This document shows positions 17,382-28,140 of a stretch of 64,000 nt of DNA, piece by piece (positions within the stretch are counted from its first letter, which is position 1; every line of letters starts with the position of its first letter). The stretch spans positions 1 to 64,000 of the forward strand of contig NZ_SMNA01000002.1 in the NCBI RefSeq assembly GCF_004353825.1, written 5' to 3'. The notes beneath the pieces were generated by a model. It did not search any database. It had not been told where the DNA came from and was given only the letters and a program-made list of their open reading frames with translations. Position numbers and translations under genes: made by a program. This stretch comes from Occultella glacieicola (GTDB taxonomy: Bacteria > Actinomycetota > Actinomycetes > Actinomycetales > Beutenbergiaceae).

Positions 17382-18233
17382 TCACCCGCGGAGCTGCCGC
17401 TGACGGTAGGCGTCCGCCGGATAGACGCCGAGGACCTTCACCTCGGTCGTGAAGAACTCCAGCTCCTCGAGGGCACGGGACAGCCCGACGTCATCGGGGT
17501 GTCCGTCCACCTCGGCGAGGAACTGCGTGGCGGCGAACTCCCCGCCGACCATGTAGCTCTCCAGCTTGGTCATGTTGACGCCGTTGGTGGCGAAGCCCCC
17601 GAGTGCCTTGTAGAGGGCGGCCGGCAGGTTGCGCACGTTGAAGATGAAACTCGTCACGACCGGGCCGTTGCTCGACGGGGCACGGACCAGTTCCGGGGAC
17701 AGGACCACGAACCTGGTGGTGTTGTGGTCCTCGTCCTCGACGTCCGTGGCGAGGATCTCCAGTCCGTAGACGTCGGCCGCGAGCGGCGGTGAGATGGCGG
17801 CCATCGTCGGGTCACCGGCCTCGGCGACCTCCCGCGCCGCGCCCGCGGTGTCCCCCGAGATCACCGGCGTCAGGTTCAGCGCCCGGATCACCTTGCGGCA
17901 CTGCCCCAGCGCGTGGACGTGGCTGTGCACCGTGCGGATCGTGTCCAGCGACGCCCCGGGGATCCCCATCAGGTTGAACCGGATCCGCAGGAAGTGCTCG
18001 GCGATGATGTGCAGGTCCGACGTGGGCAGGAAGTGGTGGATGTCCGCGACCCGGCCGGCCAGGGAGTTGTCGATCGGGATCAGCGCGAGGTCCGCCTCAC
18101 CGTGCTCGACCGCCGCGAACACGTCCTCGAAGGATGCGCAGGCCACGGCCTCCCAGTCCGGGTAGTGCTGCTTGCATACGATGTCCGAGTTCGACCCCGG
18201 CTCGCCCTGATACGCGATGCGTCCCTTGCTCAC
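17382..18233 (-). CDS. pheA: Prephenate dehydratase
   Basis: Converts prephenate to phenylpyruvate in phenylalanine synthesis. 283 residues: catalytic PDT domain (~4-185) beginning GRIAYQGEPGSNSD and containing the essential TRF motif (NTTRFVVL), then an ACT regulatory domain (~200-275) that normally binds phenylalanine. The start GTG at 18233 gives the family N-terminus (MSKGRIAYQGEPG); a longer frame from 18260 is less likely. The ACT motif reads ESYMVGG instead of the ESRP seen in many bacterial enzymes. This resembles the proteobacterial-type monofunctional dehydratases and may mean different feedback control. Confidence 0.94.
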   Translation of the reverse strand: MSKGRIAYQGEPGSNSDIVCKQHYPDWEAVACASFEDVFAAVEHGEADLALIPIDNSLAGRVADIHHFLPTSDLHIIAEHFLRIRFNLMGIPGASLDTIRTVHSHVHALGQCRKVIRALNLTPVISGDTAGAAREVAEAGDPTMAAISPPLAADVYGLEILATDVEDEDHNTTRFVVLSPELVRAPSSNGPVVTSFIFNVRNLPAALYKALGGFATNGVNMTKLESYMVGGEFAATQFLAEVDGHPDDVGLSRALEELEFFTTEVKVLGVYPADAYRQRQLRG

Positions 18234-18282
18234 GACAAGCAGTTTCCCACGTCGGCGCACCAGCGCCGGAGCGCGGGTGCGG

Positions 18283-19794
18283 TCAGTGCCTGGGCTCGGA
18301 CGGGAACGCGAGCGAGGCCGCGGGCCGCAGGGCGCTGTCCGGCCACCGGCTGGTCACGGCCTTGGCGCGGGTGTAGAAGTTCAGACCCTCCCGGCCGTAG
18401 ATGTGGGTGTCCCCGAACAGGGACGCCTTGCGCCCGCCGAAGGAGAAGGAACCGGCCGGCACCGGGATCGGCACGTTGATGCCGACCATGCCGGCCTGAA
18501 CCTCTCGCTGGAACTTGCGCGCCGCCGCGCCGGAGGACGTGAAGATGGCCGCGCCGTTGCCGTAGGGTCCCTCGTTCACGATCCGGATGGCCTCGTCGAC
18601 GTCGGCCGCGCGCAGCACCACGAGCACCGGTCCGAACACCTCCTCGGTGTAGGCCCGTGAGGACCGGTCGATCCCGGTGATCAGGGTGGGCCCCACGAAG
18701 TAGCCCTCGGCGTGACCCGGGACGGTCAGGTCTCGGCCGTCGAGCACCACCTGGGCGCCCTCGGCCTCCGTCTCACTGATGATCGAGAGGATCCGGTCCC
18801 GGGACGCGGCCGTGATGACAGGCCCCATCTCCGAGTCCTCGTCGGTCGAGGGCCCGACCACCACGGCCTTGCCCTTCTCGGCGATCGCCTTGATCAGGGG
18901 GCCGGTCTCCTCCTCGGAACCGACGGCCACGACGGCGGAGATCGCCATGCATCGTTGCCCGGCGGACCCGTAGCCGGCCGCGACCAGGTGGTCGGCGGCC
19001 TCGTCGACGTCCGCGTCCGGCATCACGACGGCGTGGTTCTTCGCGCCGCCGAGGGCCTGCACCCGCTTGCCGTGCGCGGAACCGCGCTCGTAGACGTGCT
19101 TGGCGATCGGGGTGGAGCCCACGAACGAGACGGCCTCGATGCCGGGGTGGGCGAGGATCGCGTCCACCAGGGCCGGCCCGCCCTGCAGGACCGAGAACAC
19201 GCCGTCGGGCAGTCCCGCCGCGGCCCAGAGCTCGGCGAGCTTCAGCGAGGCGCTCGGGTCCCGCTCGGACGGCTTGAGGATGAACGCGTTGCCGGCTGCG
19301 ATCGCGATCGGGGCCATCCACAGCGGCACCATCGCCGGGAAGTTGAAGGGTGTGATCCCGGCACACACGCCGAGCGGCTCCCGGTAGGCGTAGGTGTCCA
19401 CCCCGGTGGAGAGCTGGTCGGCGTAGGAGCCCTGGAGCAGCTGGGGCAGCCCGCAGGCGAACTCGATGATCTCCAGGCCGCGGGTGATCTCCCCCGCGGC
19501 GTCCGGGCGGGTCTTGCCGTGCTCGCGGGAGATGATCTCCTCGATCTCCACGCGCCGGCTCGCGACCTGCTCCCGGAACGCGAACAGCACCCCGGCCCGC
19601 TTCGTCAGCGACGTCTGGGACCACTGCTCGAACGCCACCTGCGCAGCCGCGACGGCCTCGTCCAGTTCGGCCTGGCCCGCCGCCGGGATCACGCCGATCA
19701 CCGCGCCGGTGGCCGGGTCGGTGACCTCGATCGGGTCACCGCCGGTGCTGCTCCGCCGGCCGTTGATCACGTGCTCCACCGTGGGTGCGCTCAT
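18283..19794 (-). CDS. mmsA: CoA-acylating methylmalonate-semialdehyde dehydrogenase
   Basis: Oxidises (methyl)malonate semialdehyde with NAD and CoA to propionyl-/acetyl-CoA, in valine, inositol or beta-alanine breakdown. 503 residues of the aldehyde dehydrogenase fold. Cofactor and catalytic motifs: ITPFNFPAMVPLWM, the FVGST motif, and nucleophile Cys282 in GSAGQRCMAIS (the CMAIS form is diagnostic of MMSDH rather than ordinary aldehyde dehydrogenases). The C-terminal part contains SFSFGGRKASLFGD, also typical. The ATG at 19794 follows GAGGAGG, so it is preferred over the in-frame start at 19851. No inositol or valine catabolic genes lie beside it. Confidence 0.93.
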   Translation of the reverse strand: MSAPTVEHVINGRRSSTGGDPIEVTDPATGAVIGVIPAAGQAELDEAVAAAQVAFEQWSQTSLTKRAGVLFAFREQVASRRVEIEEIISREHGKTRPDAAGEITRGLEIIEFACGLPQLLQGSYADQLSTGVDTYAYREPLGVCAGITPFNFPAMVPLWMAPIAIAAGNAFILKPSERDPSASLKLAELWAAAGLPDGVFSVLQGGPALVDAILAHPGIEAVSFVGSTPIAKHVYERGSAHGKRVQALGGAKNHAVVMPDADVDEAADHLVAAGYGSAGQRCMAISAVVAVGSEEETGPLIKAIAEKGKAVVVGPSTDEDSEMGPVITAASRDRILSIISETEAEGAQVVLDGRDLTVPGHAEGYFVGPTLITGIDRSSRAYTEEVFGPVLVVLRAADVDEAIRIVNEGPYGNGAAIFTSSGAAARKFQREVQAGMVGINVPIPVPAGSFSFGGRKASLFGDTHIYGREGLNFYTRAKAVTSRWPDSALRPAASLAFPSEPRH

Positions 19795-19864
19795 GGGGTC
19801 CTCCTCGTCGGGGTGTCCCCCAGTTCTACCCGTCGCGGCGCCCCGCGTCACCCCCTTCGCCGGG

Positions 19865-20293
19865 TCAGCGCCCGGGGAACCAGAGCCCGATCTCGCGTTC
19901 GGCGGACTCCACGGAGTCGGAGCCGTGCACCAGGTTCTGCTGCACCTTCAGTCCCCAGTCCCGGCCGAGGTCGCCTCGGACCGTCCCGGGCAGGGCGGCC
20001 GTCGGGTCGGTGGCACCGGCGAGCGCACGGAATCCCTCGATGACCCGGTTGCCCTCGGCGATCGCCGCCAGCACGGGGCCGGAACCCATGAACTCCACGA
20101 GCGGCTCGTAGAACGGCTTGCCCTCGTGCTCGGCGTAGTGGGCGGCCAACAGACCGTCGTCGGCGGTCCGCAGTTCCACGGCGGTGAGGGTGTATCCCTT
20201 GGCCTCGACCCGGCGGAGGATCTCGCCCACCAGGCCCCTGCGGACGCCGTCGGGCTTGATGAGGATCAGGGTGCGCTCGGTGCTGGTCGTCAT
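19865..20293 (-). CDS. ndk: Nucleoside diphosphate kinase
   Basis: Transfers the gamma-phosphate from ATP to NDPs, balancing nucleotide pools. 142 residues; begins [19 protein letters not shown], with the phosphohistidine at His123 in the LVHGSDS motif and the C-terminal EREIGLWF. The ATG at 20293 gives the usual N-terminus; GTG at 20302 would add three residues. It follows the DUF4233 gene on the same strand by 19 bases, a common actinobacterial pairing. Identification is secure. Confidence 0.97.
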   Translation of the reverse strand: MTTSTERTLILIKPDGVRRGLVGEILRRVEAKGYTLTAVELRTADDGLLAAHYAEHEGKPFYEPLVEFMGSGPVLAAIAEGNRVIEGFRALAGATDPTAALPGTVRGDLGRDWGLKVQQNLVHGSDSVESAEREIGLWFPGR

Positions 20294-20312
20294 GGCACTC
20301 ACAGTAGCGGCG

Positions 20313-20729
20313 TCACGATGGCGAGGCGGAACGCTCGGCGCGCAGCCGCTCGAGCCGTTCCGCGTCGATCTTGCCGCCCAGCCACACGCCCGTGACCCAG
20401 ATCGCCGCGAACACGATGCCGATCACGAGCATCATCGGCACCAGGATCCCGGAGAGCAGGAGGAGTGCCTGGACCACGTACCCGGCCACCAACCCGAACG
20501 GGTACTTCTGCAGGTAGGTGGCGACGAGGCACAGCAGCATCCCGGCGCCGCCGACGGCCCAGACCAGGCCGGGCTCCGACAGCCGCAGCCCGAACGCCAC
20601 CAGGGTGGCGAAGAACACCACGAAGATCTCGAGCGAGAGCACGGTCAGGCAGAAGATCAGCCGTGCCGAGCGCTGCGGGCGGGCAGGGGCTCGGCTCGGC
20701 TCGGGCTCGGGGGTGGGACGTGTGCTCAC
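20313..20729 (-). CDS. DUF4233 integral membrane protein
   Basis: 138 residues with a Pro/Arg-rich N-terminal cytoplasmic segment (1-20) and four predicted membrane helices (~23-48, 52-70, 77-97, 98-118), ending in a charged Arg/Glu-rich tail ([15 protein letters not shown]). This matches DUF4233, which in many actinobacteria lies between folC and ndk. Here ndk is directly downstream but folC is about 14 kb away (35064). The function is unknown; conservation next to ndk suggests a housekeeping membrane role. Confidence 0.85.
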   Translation of the reverse strand: MSTRPTPEPEPSRAPARPQRSARLIFCLTVLSLEIFVVFFATLVAFGLRLSEPGLVWAVGGAGMLLCLVATYLQKYPFGLVAGYVVQALLLLSGILVPMMLVIGIVFAAIWVTGVWLGGKIDAERLERLRAERSASPS

Positions 20730-20748
20730 CCTCCAAGGCTAATGCGGC

Positions 20749-22536
<1,788 letters not shown>

Positions 22537-22625
22537 TCACCTCAATGGTGCGGGATGCCGGCCACCCCTGGATCCCCCGAGAAGCTGACGCCGCGCCCCT
22601 CGGGTCCGCCCATGGGTGCATCAAA

Positions 22626-22655
22626 CGGCACGTTCGGCGTCCGCGCAACGTGCCG
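22626..22655 (-). terminator. Strong hairpin after dhaM, probable intrinsic terminator
   Basis: Perfect 9-bp arms CGGCACGTT / AACGTGCCG enclose a 12-base loop, and in the minus-strand direction the stem is followed by TTTGATG. It lies about 55 bases past the dhaM stop and before the MFS gene, so it probably ends the dha transcript. An operator role for the MFS gene is the alternative. Confidence 0.5.
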
Positions 22656-22710
22656 GGAACCGGAGTGGCGCTCCCCACCCGGGCCGACGGTCGCCGGCGC
22701 ACCGGGCACC

Positions 22711-23415
22711 TCACTCCTCGCCGAAACCGGCCTCCACATCCGCCACGATCGCCTCGACGGCCTGTGTGGCCTGCGGCCCGGTGGCCCGCAACCGGACCTC
22801 GGCGCCCCCGGTGAGACCGAGCCCCATCAGGGCCAGCACGCTGGCCGCGTCGACGCCGTTGAGGGTCACCTCGGCGTCGAAGTCGGCCGCCTTGCGGGCC
22901 AGGGTCGCGGCCGGACGAGCATGCAGCCCGAGCCGGTTGCGGAGCACCACGGAGCGCTCGACGGCGTCCGCGGACTCCGCGGCGACGCCACCGTCTGCTG
23001 TGGTCGCGTCGTCCGGCGCCGAAGCGCCGAAGGCACCGACCGCCGTCCGCGCGGCGGCGCCGGTCGCGGCGGCGTCCGCCCCGGACTGGGCGGCGACCGC
23101 GGCCGCGACGGCCCCCTCCACGAACGGGGCGTCGACGACGACCACCCGGTCGTCGTCGAGGATGTCCACGACCGACTCCGCGGTGAGTGCGGCCGAGCCC
23201 AGGTCGGTGAGGATCACGACCGCGGTGGCGCCGCCGTCGAGCAGGTCGGTGACGACCCGCTCCACGAGGTCGTAACTCGTGCCGATGCGCCCGTCCTCGG
23301 TGCCGCCGGCGGCCCGGAGGGCGACGTCGGGGGCCATCTGCTGGGCGACCTCGACCGTGCCCGCGGCCAACTGCGCGGAGTGGGAGACGAGCACGAGGGC
23401 CGTGGCGGTGTTCAT
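22711..23415 (-). CDS. dhaM: Dihydroxyacetone kinase phosphotransferase subunit DhaM (EIIA-Man plus HPr domains)
   Basis: Supplies phosphate from the PEP:sugar phosphotransferase system to the ADP on DhaL. 234 residues: an N-terminal EIIA-mannose-type domain (VLVSHSAQLAAG, His12 the phospho-site) to ~110, an Ala/Gly-rich linker of about 45 residues, then an HPr-like domain (RNRLGLHARPAATLARKA with the phospho-His in GLHARP) to the end. The EI domain found in E. coli DhaM is absent, which is usual in Gram-positives. The ATG at 23415 overlaps the dhaL stop by 4 bases (ATGA). Confidence 0.93.
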   Translation of the reverse strand: MNTATALVLVSHSAQLAAGTVEVAQQMAPDVALRAAGGTEDGRIGTSYDLVERVVTDLLDGGATAVVILTDLGSAALTAESVVDILDDDRVVVVDAPFVEGAVAAAVAAQSGADAAATGAAARTAVGAFGASAPDDATTADGGVAAESADAVERSVVLRNRLGLHARPAATLARKAADFDAEVTLNGVDAASVLALMGLGLTGGAEVRLRATGPQATQAVEAIVADVEAGFGEE

Positions 23416-24071
23416 TGTGCCGACTCTGCCGACTCGGCGGCGTCGGCGGCCACCTCGAGCAGCAGCGCCGAGGACTGCGCACCCGGATCCCGGTGCCCGA
23501 TCGCCCGCTCCCCCAGGTAACTGGCCCGGCCCTTGCGGGCCACCAGCGGATCGGTGGACTCGGCACCGGTGCGGGCCGCCGTCGCCGCCGCGCGCAGCGC
23601 CTGCGTGGCCGTCCCACCGCCGTCGGCGACCTCCCGTGCGGCCGCGGCGGCGGGTGTCCACGCGTCCACCATGGTCTTGTCACCCACCTCGGCCTTGCCG
23701 CGCGCGACGATGCCGCCGACGGCGGCGTCGAGCAGGTCCGCGACACCGGCCGCATCCACCGTGGCGCCGTCGGCCGCCTTCGCAGCACGCAGGTACGCGG
23801 TCCCGTACAGCGGGCCGGCGGCGCCGCCGACGGTGGACATCAGCGTGGTGGCGACCAGTTTGAACACGTCACCGACGGTCTCGGGTGGCGCGGTGTCCGG
23901 GTTGTCCAGCTTGACCAGCACCGCCTTGAAGCCGCGGTCGAGATTCTCGCCGTGGTCGCCGTCGCCGATAGCGCGGTCCAGGTCGATCAGCTCCATCCGG
24001 TGCTCCCCGACGGCGGCGGCGCTCGCCCGGACCCACTGCGTCGCCCAGGCGACGCCGATCACGTCGGCCAT
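23412..24071 (-). CDS. dhaL: Dihydroxyacetone kinase ADP-binding subunit DhaL
   Basis: Carries a tightly held ADP/ATP coenzyme and phosphorylates dihydroxyacetone bound to DhaK. 219 residues, all-helical; the metal-nucleotide motif IGDGDHGENLDRG (about residues 34-46) supplies the Asp residues for Mg, followed by STVGGAAGPLYG, a second hallmark. Ends ALLLEVAADAAESAESAQ. The ATG shares one base with the dhaK stop and the stop overlaps dhaM, so all three are coupled. Confidence 0.95.
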   Translation of the reverse strand: MADVIGVAWATQWVRASAAAVGEHRMELIDLDRAIGDGDHGENLDRGFKAVLVKLDNPDTAPPETVGDVFKLVATTLMSTVGGAAGPLYGTAYLRAAKAADGATVDAAGVADLLDAAVGGIVARGKAEVGDKTMVDAWTPAAAAAREVADGGGTATQALRAAATAARTGAESTDPLVARKGRASYLGERAIGHRDPGAQSSALLLEVAADAAESAESAQ

Positions 24072-25078
24072 CACAGGCCCCACCGCAGCGCCGGGGTGTG
24101 CACGGGCGCGTCGTAGAGGGCGGTGAGTTCGTCGTCGAGGCGCAGCACGGTGATCGAGGCGCCCTGCATCTCCAGGGAGGTGATGTAGTTGCCGACCAGC
24201 GAGCGGGCCACGGTGGCGCCCTTCGCCTCGAGCTGGGTGCGGGCGTGGCGGTAGACGATGTACAGCTCCGACGAGGGCGTCCCGCCCATGCCGTTGACGA
24301 ACAGGAGGACCTGGTCGCCGCTGCTGACGCCGAGGTCCTCGACGATCGGGTCCAGGAGCAGGTCGGTGATCTCGTCGGCGGAGGCGAGTGGGATGCGCCG
24401 GCGGCCGGGTTCCCCGTGGATGCCGATGCCGATCTCGATCTCGTCCTCGCCGAGGTCGAACGAGGGCTTGCCGGCGTGCGGCACGGTGCAGGCGGTCAGC
24501 GCCACGCCCATCGAGCGTGCGTTCGCGTTGACCCGGGTGGCGATCTCGGCGACGGCGTCCAGGTCGTCGCCGCGCTCGGCGGCGGCGCCGGCGATCTTCT
24601 CGACCAGCACGGTCCCGGCCACCCCGCGGCGGCCGGCCGTGTACAGCGAGTCCTGCACGGCGACGTCGTCGTCGGTGACGACGGCCCTGACGGTGATCCC
24701 CTCGGCGTCGGCGAGTTCGGCCGCGGTCTCGAAGTTGAGCACGTCCCCGGTGTAGTTCTTCACGATGTGCAGCACGCCTGCACCACCGTCGGCAGCTTTC
24801 GTGGCGGCCAGGATCGGGTCCGGGGTGGGCGAGGTGAACACCGGGCCGGGGACGGCCGCGTCCAACATGCCGACGCCGACGAAGCCGGCGTGCAGCGGCT
24901 CGTGCCCGCTGCCGCCGCCGCTGACCAGACCCACCTTGCCCTGGACCGCGCCACCGGCCCTGGACACGAACAGTTCCTCGGGATTGTCGCCGGCCACGAC
25001 GAGGTCCGCGTGCGCGGCCACGAAGCCCTGAACGCTCTCGGCGACCACGTTCTGCGGGTCGTTGATCAACTTCTTCAT
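24071..25078 (-). CDS. dhaK: Dihydroxyacetone kinase substrate-binding subunit DhaK
   Basis: Binds dihydroxyacetone covalently as a hemiaminal on a histidine and presents it to DhaL. 335 residues. Visible: [19 protein letters not shown] near residues 50-68, [13 protein letters not shown] at ~105-117, and His221 in [10 protein letters not shown], the covalent site. The ATG at 25078 is preceded by AAGGAGCAG. First gene of the dhaKLM operon, which lets glycerol-derived dihydroxyacetone enter glycolysis using PEP. No dhaR regulator or glycerol dehydrogenase is in the window. Confidence 0.96.
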   Translation of the reverse strand: MKKLINDPQNVVAESVQGFVAAHADLVVAGDNPEELFVSRAGGAVQGKVGLVSGGGSGHEPLHAGFVGVGMLDAAVPGPVFTSPTPDPILAATKAADGGAGVLHIVKNYTGDVLNFETAAELADAEGITVRAVVTDDDVAVQDSLYTAGRRGVAGTVLVEKIAGAAAERGDDLDAVAEIATRVNANARSMGVALTACTVPHAGKPSFDLGEDEIEIGIGIHGEPGRRRIPLASADEITDLLLDPIVEDLGVSSGDQVLLFVNGMGGTPSSELYIVYRHARTQLEAKGATVARSLVGNYITSLEMQGASITVLRLDDELTALYDAPVHTPALRWGL

Positions 25079-25257
25079 GACTGCTCCTTCGCATCTGCGC
25101 CCCGGCTCTGAGCCGACCGGGCGGGCATGGGACTGGGAGGGGACACTGTGCTGCCAACTCTGTACCCCTCGGCACGCCTTTGCCTAGCGATTGGACCAAC
25201 GTGCGCGCGGCGCCCGGGCTCGTGAGCCGAGGTCGCGGGCGGCATACTGTGCTCGCG

Positions 25258-26091
25258 ATGCCCCTCATCCTCAGCCCGGCGCAACAGGGCGCCCTCGCGT
25301 ACGTGGCGGCGCGGTCCGTCGGGCCGCCGCTCGCGGCCGATCTGCGCGTGACGCTCCAGTTCCATCCGGACCGGCGGGTCGCGGATCGGTCGATCCTTGC
25401 GGCGATGGCCGACGACGGCCGGTACCGGTCGCAGTTCGAGACCGGCACGAGCAACGGTGGCCTGACCGCGCACCCCGGTGGGGACCGCTGGGGCTGGGAG
25501 AGCCGCCTCTTCGGCGGCGCGTACGACGGCGCACCCTCCGCGCAGCGGCCGGTCTACGGGGCCCTGAACCACCGCCGTCGGGCCGTAGGAGGCGCACAGC
25601 GCTTCGGCTCCGCGCACTTCCGGCTGACCGCCGAGGTCAACGCCCGCAGCACGTTCTGCTACCCGGACAGCGTCCTCAAGCCGGTGGACTTCGGGGTCGC
25701 CTCCCGGATGCCGCTGATCGCGATCGCGGACGCCGATTCGGCCGACCTGCTCGACGACGGCATCGAGGCACACGTGCACGGGCCGGTTCGGCTCCCGGTC
25801 GATGTCGAGGCCCTGGTCCTGGACCCGTGCTTCCGGGGCACCGCCGTCGAGGCCGACGCGGCCGCGCTCGGGTGCGCCCTCGAGTGGCATCCCGGGTTCC
25901 GGATCACCACGCACGAGCTGACGGCGCACCCGACCTACCGCGGGCAGCGGTTCGTCGACCTGGGACTGCGCCTCGCCGTCGACGGCGTTCTGGACGCGGC
26001 CATGATCGGCGCCGCCGCCCGCAGCGGTGACCACGACGAGCAGGACCTCAAACGGGTCTGGCACCTGCTCGCGCGGTTCGGTCAGCGATGA
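25258..26091 (+). CDS. DUF3626 domain protein
   Basis: 277-residue predicted cytoplasmic protein matching DUF3626. It opens with an LSPAQQGALAYVA motif and contains the family-like VYGALNHRR, AHFRLTAEVNARSTFCY, EAHVHGPVRLPVDVEALVLDP and HPGFRITTHELT segments. The start is ATG at 25258; GTG codons upstream give longer versions with no family similarity that I recognise. The catalytic role is unknown. It is divergent from dhaK, with 179 bases between them that must hold both promoters. No secretion signal or membrane helix. Confidence 0.75.
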   Translation: MPLILSPAQQGALAYVAARSVGPPLAADLRVTLQFHPDRRVADRSILAAMADDGRYRSQFETGTSNGGLTAHPGGDRWGWESRLFGGAYDGAPSAQRPVYGALNHRRRAVGGAQRFGSAHFRLTAEVNARSTFCYPDSVLKPVDFGVASRMPLIAIADADSADLLDDGIEAHVHGPVRLPVDVEALVLDPCFRGTAVEADAAALGCALEWHPGFRITTHELTAHPTYRGQRFVDLGLRLAVDGVLDAAMIGAAARSGDHDEQDLKRVWHLLARFGQR

Positions 26092-26094
26092 GGC

Positions 26095-27066
26095 TCAGGG
26101 CGTGAGCGGGCCCTCCACCGGCAGCCGGTCATGCTCGACGAGCACCCGCACGGACTCCAGGATCGCGGCCTCCGGCTCGTACGCGGGCCGGTAGCCGAGC
26201 CGCTGCTGCGCCTTCTCGATGCTGAGGTACTGGCTGCGATGCAGGTGACCCCAGCTCGCCTGCGCGTGCTCGGGCGTGGTGCCCGCCCGGAACTGCTCCC
26301 AGGAGACCGGCTCGAGGTGGGCGGACCGACCGAACCAGCCGGCCGCGATCTCGGCGTAGCCACGCACGGTCAGGGCGGACGGCGCCACGGCGTGGAAGTC
26401 CTCACCCGAAGCAGCGTCACGCCGGGCGACGGCCAGCTCGAAGACCTGGGCCACATCATCGGCGTGGACGTGGTGCAGGGTCTCGGCGCCGCTGCCGGGG
26501 ATCCGGAGCGTCCGGCCCGCGGAGAGCGCCGCCCACACCGACGGGTCGAGGTTGCCGAGCGGGTTGATCGGCGCCCAGCCGGGCCCGACGATATGCCCCG
26601 GGTGCACCGAGGTGGTCACCAGCCCGCCCGCACGGGTCTCCTGTTGCAGGTAGCGGGCGATCGCTTCCTTCTGGGTGCCGTACTCGTCGATGGCCCGGGT
26701 GCCCTCTCCCTCGCGGATCGGCAGTTTCAGGCTCGGGCCGTACCGCCAGATCGAGCCGCAGTGCAGCAGGTGGCCAGCCCTCCCACGCAGCGCCTCCACC
26801 AGCGCGGTCGTGGACGCCAGGGTGAAGCTGACGAGGTCCACGACGACGTCCGGGTCCTGGGCGAGGACTGTGGCACCGAACCTGCCGTCGGCGTCCTGCT
26901 GTTGCCGGTCGGCCACGACCTGGGTCACGTCGCGCCACTCGGGCGAGTCCGTGTAGGGGGCCTGGGTCCCGCGGCTGACGGAGACGAGGTCGTGGCCGGC
27001 TCGGACCAGCCGCGGGACGAGGTAGCTTCCGATGTGGCCGCTGCCTCCGACGACGATGATGCGCAT
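26095..27066 (-). CDS. NAD-dependent epimerase/dehydratase family protein
   Basis: Rossmann-fold enzyme of the extended SDR family, 323 residues. N-terminal NAD(P) site GGSGHIGSYL (GxxGxxG), then an HCGSIWRYG segment where S is at the usual catalytic Ser position; the YxxxK position appears as EYGTQKEAI. The ATG at 27066 is chosen over GTG 27072 because AAGGAG lies 5 bases upstream of it. Stop is 3 bases from the convergent DUF3626 stop. The substrate (nucleotide sugar, isoflavone-like or other) is unclear. Confidence 0.85.
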   Translation of the reverse strand: MRIIVVGGSGHIGSYLVPRLVRAGHDLVSVSRGTQAPYTDSPEWRDVTQVVADRQQQDADGRFGATVLAQDPDVVVDLVSFTLASTTALVEALRGRAGHLLHCGSIWRYGPSLKLPIREGEGTRAIDEYGTQKEAIARYLQQETRAGGLVTTSVHPGHIVGPGWAPINPLGNLDPSVWAALSAGRTLRIPGSGAETLHHVHADDVAQVFELAVARRDAASGEDFHAVAPSALTVRGYAEIAAGWFGRSAHLEPVSWEQFRAGTTPEHAQASWGHLHRSQYLSIEKAQQRLGYRPAYEPEAAILESVRVLVEHDRLPVEGPLTP

Positions 27067-27138
27067 GCTCACTCCTTGGTCCGGGGACCCCCAGCCTCTC
27101 GCAGGGCACCCGTCACGGCGAGCCGCGCACCCGGCCCG

Positions 27139-27990
27139 CTAGCGTCGAGTCGCCGTGAGCAGCAGGTACTCCCACTCCATCACGAAGGAGCCGCCGACCT
27201 CGCGCCCGTACTGCTCGCCGAGACCTGCCAGCGCGGTGTCCAGCGCTACGACCTTCTCGGGGTCGGCAGCGATGGCGCGGTAGATCGCGATCGTCGGTCC
27301 GTACGTCTGCTTGAAGTAGTCGCGGAACGCCGCGCCGCCGGTGAACGCGTCGACTACCAGCGTGCGCCGTTGCGCGCCTCGGATCTCGGCGCCGTCTGCG
27401 AACAGCGCGCGGACGTGGTCCTCCCGGCCCCAGAGCGGCGGGGGCTGGGCTCCGGGCGGAGCCGGTGGGGCGAACGGCTTCATGGTGGCGAACATCTGGC
27501 CGATGAATCCTTCCGGGGTCCAGGAGAGCAGGCCGATGGTTCCGCCCGGCCGGGTGACCCGGAGGAGCTCGTCGGCGGCATCCTGGTGGTGCGGCGCGAA
27601 CATGACGCCCACGCAGGAGATGACGGCGTCGAACGCGCCGTCGTCGAACGGCAGCGCCTCGGCGTCCGCCTCCTGCCAGTCCAGGTGCAGGCCGGTGCCG
27701 GCGACGGACCGCTCGCCGATCTCGAGGAGGGCGGGCGTGAGGTCGCTCGCCACGACGTCGGCGCCGACGCGGGCCGCGGGGACGGCGGCGTTGCCGGTGC
27801 CGGCCGCGACATCCAGGACCCGCTGCTGCGCGGTGATGCCGGCGGCCTCGACGAGCACGGGTCCCAGGGACGGGATGATCTCGTCGGCGACCCGGTCGTA
27901 GGCGCCGAGGCCCCACATGGTCCGGTGCTTCGCCTTGAGTTCGCGGTCGGCAGTGGTGCCGGTGGTGTCGGTGGTGATCTGTTGTGCCAT
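27139..27990 (-). CDS. Class I SAM-dependent methyltransferase
   Basis: 283-residue methyltransferase with motif I VLDVAAGTGNAAVPAAR (SAM binding), an acidic residue at the end of strand 2 (ADVVASDLTP), and LLRVTRPGGTIGLLSW as the post-motif segment. Target unknown; closest in style to ubiquinone/arsenite-type small-molecule methyltransferases. The ATG at 27990 has AAGGAG 9 bases upstream. Divergent from an HxlR-type regulator across 150 bases with a palindromic operator candidate, suggesting regulated expression. Confidence 0.85.
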   Translation of the reverse strand: MAQQITTDTTGTTADRELKAKHRTMWGLGAYDRVADEIIPSLGPVLVEAAGITAQQRVLDVAAGTGNAAVPAARVGADVVASDLTPALLEIGERSVAGTGLHLDWQEADAEALPFDDGAFDAVISCVGVMFAPHHQDAADELLRVTRPGGTIGLLSWTPEGFIGQMFATMKPFAPPAPPGAQPPPLWGREDHVRALFADGAEIRGAQRRTLVVDAFTGGAAFRDYFKQTYGPTIAIYRAIAADPEKVVALDTALAGLGEQYGREVGGSFVMEWEYLLLTATRR

Positions 27991-28059
27991 GGTTCCGAGC
28001 TCCTTCGTAGGGGAGTTCCCAGGGTGCGGCCGGCGGACCCGCACCTCCAGTGCCAACTC

Positions 28060-28077
28060 TGAACCGGCGCTGGTTCA
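28060..28077. promoter_or_regulatory. Palindrome between methyltransferase and HxlR genes (candidate operator)
   Basis: The 18-bp sequence TGAACCGGCGCTGGTTCA is a near-perfect palindrome (8 of 9 pairs) in the divergent intergenic region. It is a good candidate site for the adjacent HxlR-type regulator acting on both genes. Confidence 0.5.
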
Positions 28078-28140
28078 CGATCTGTACTGGTCAGCGTGGT
28101 CGCAGCAGGCGTCTAATTGGCGCAGGACGAGGAGGTCGCG

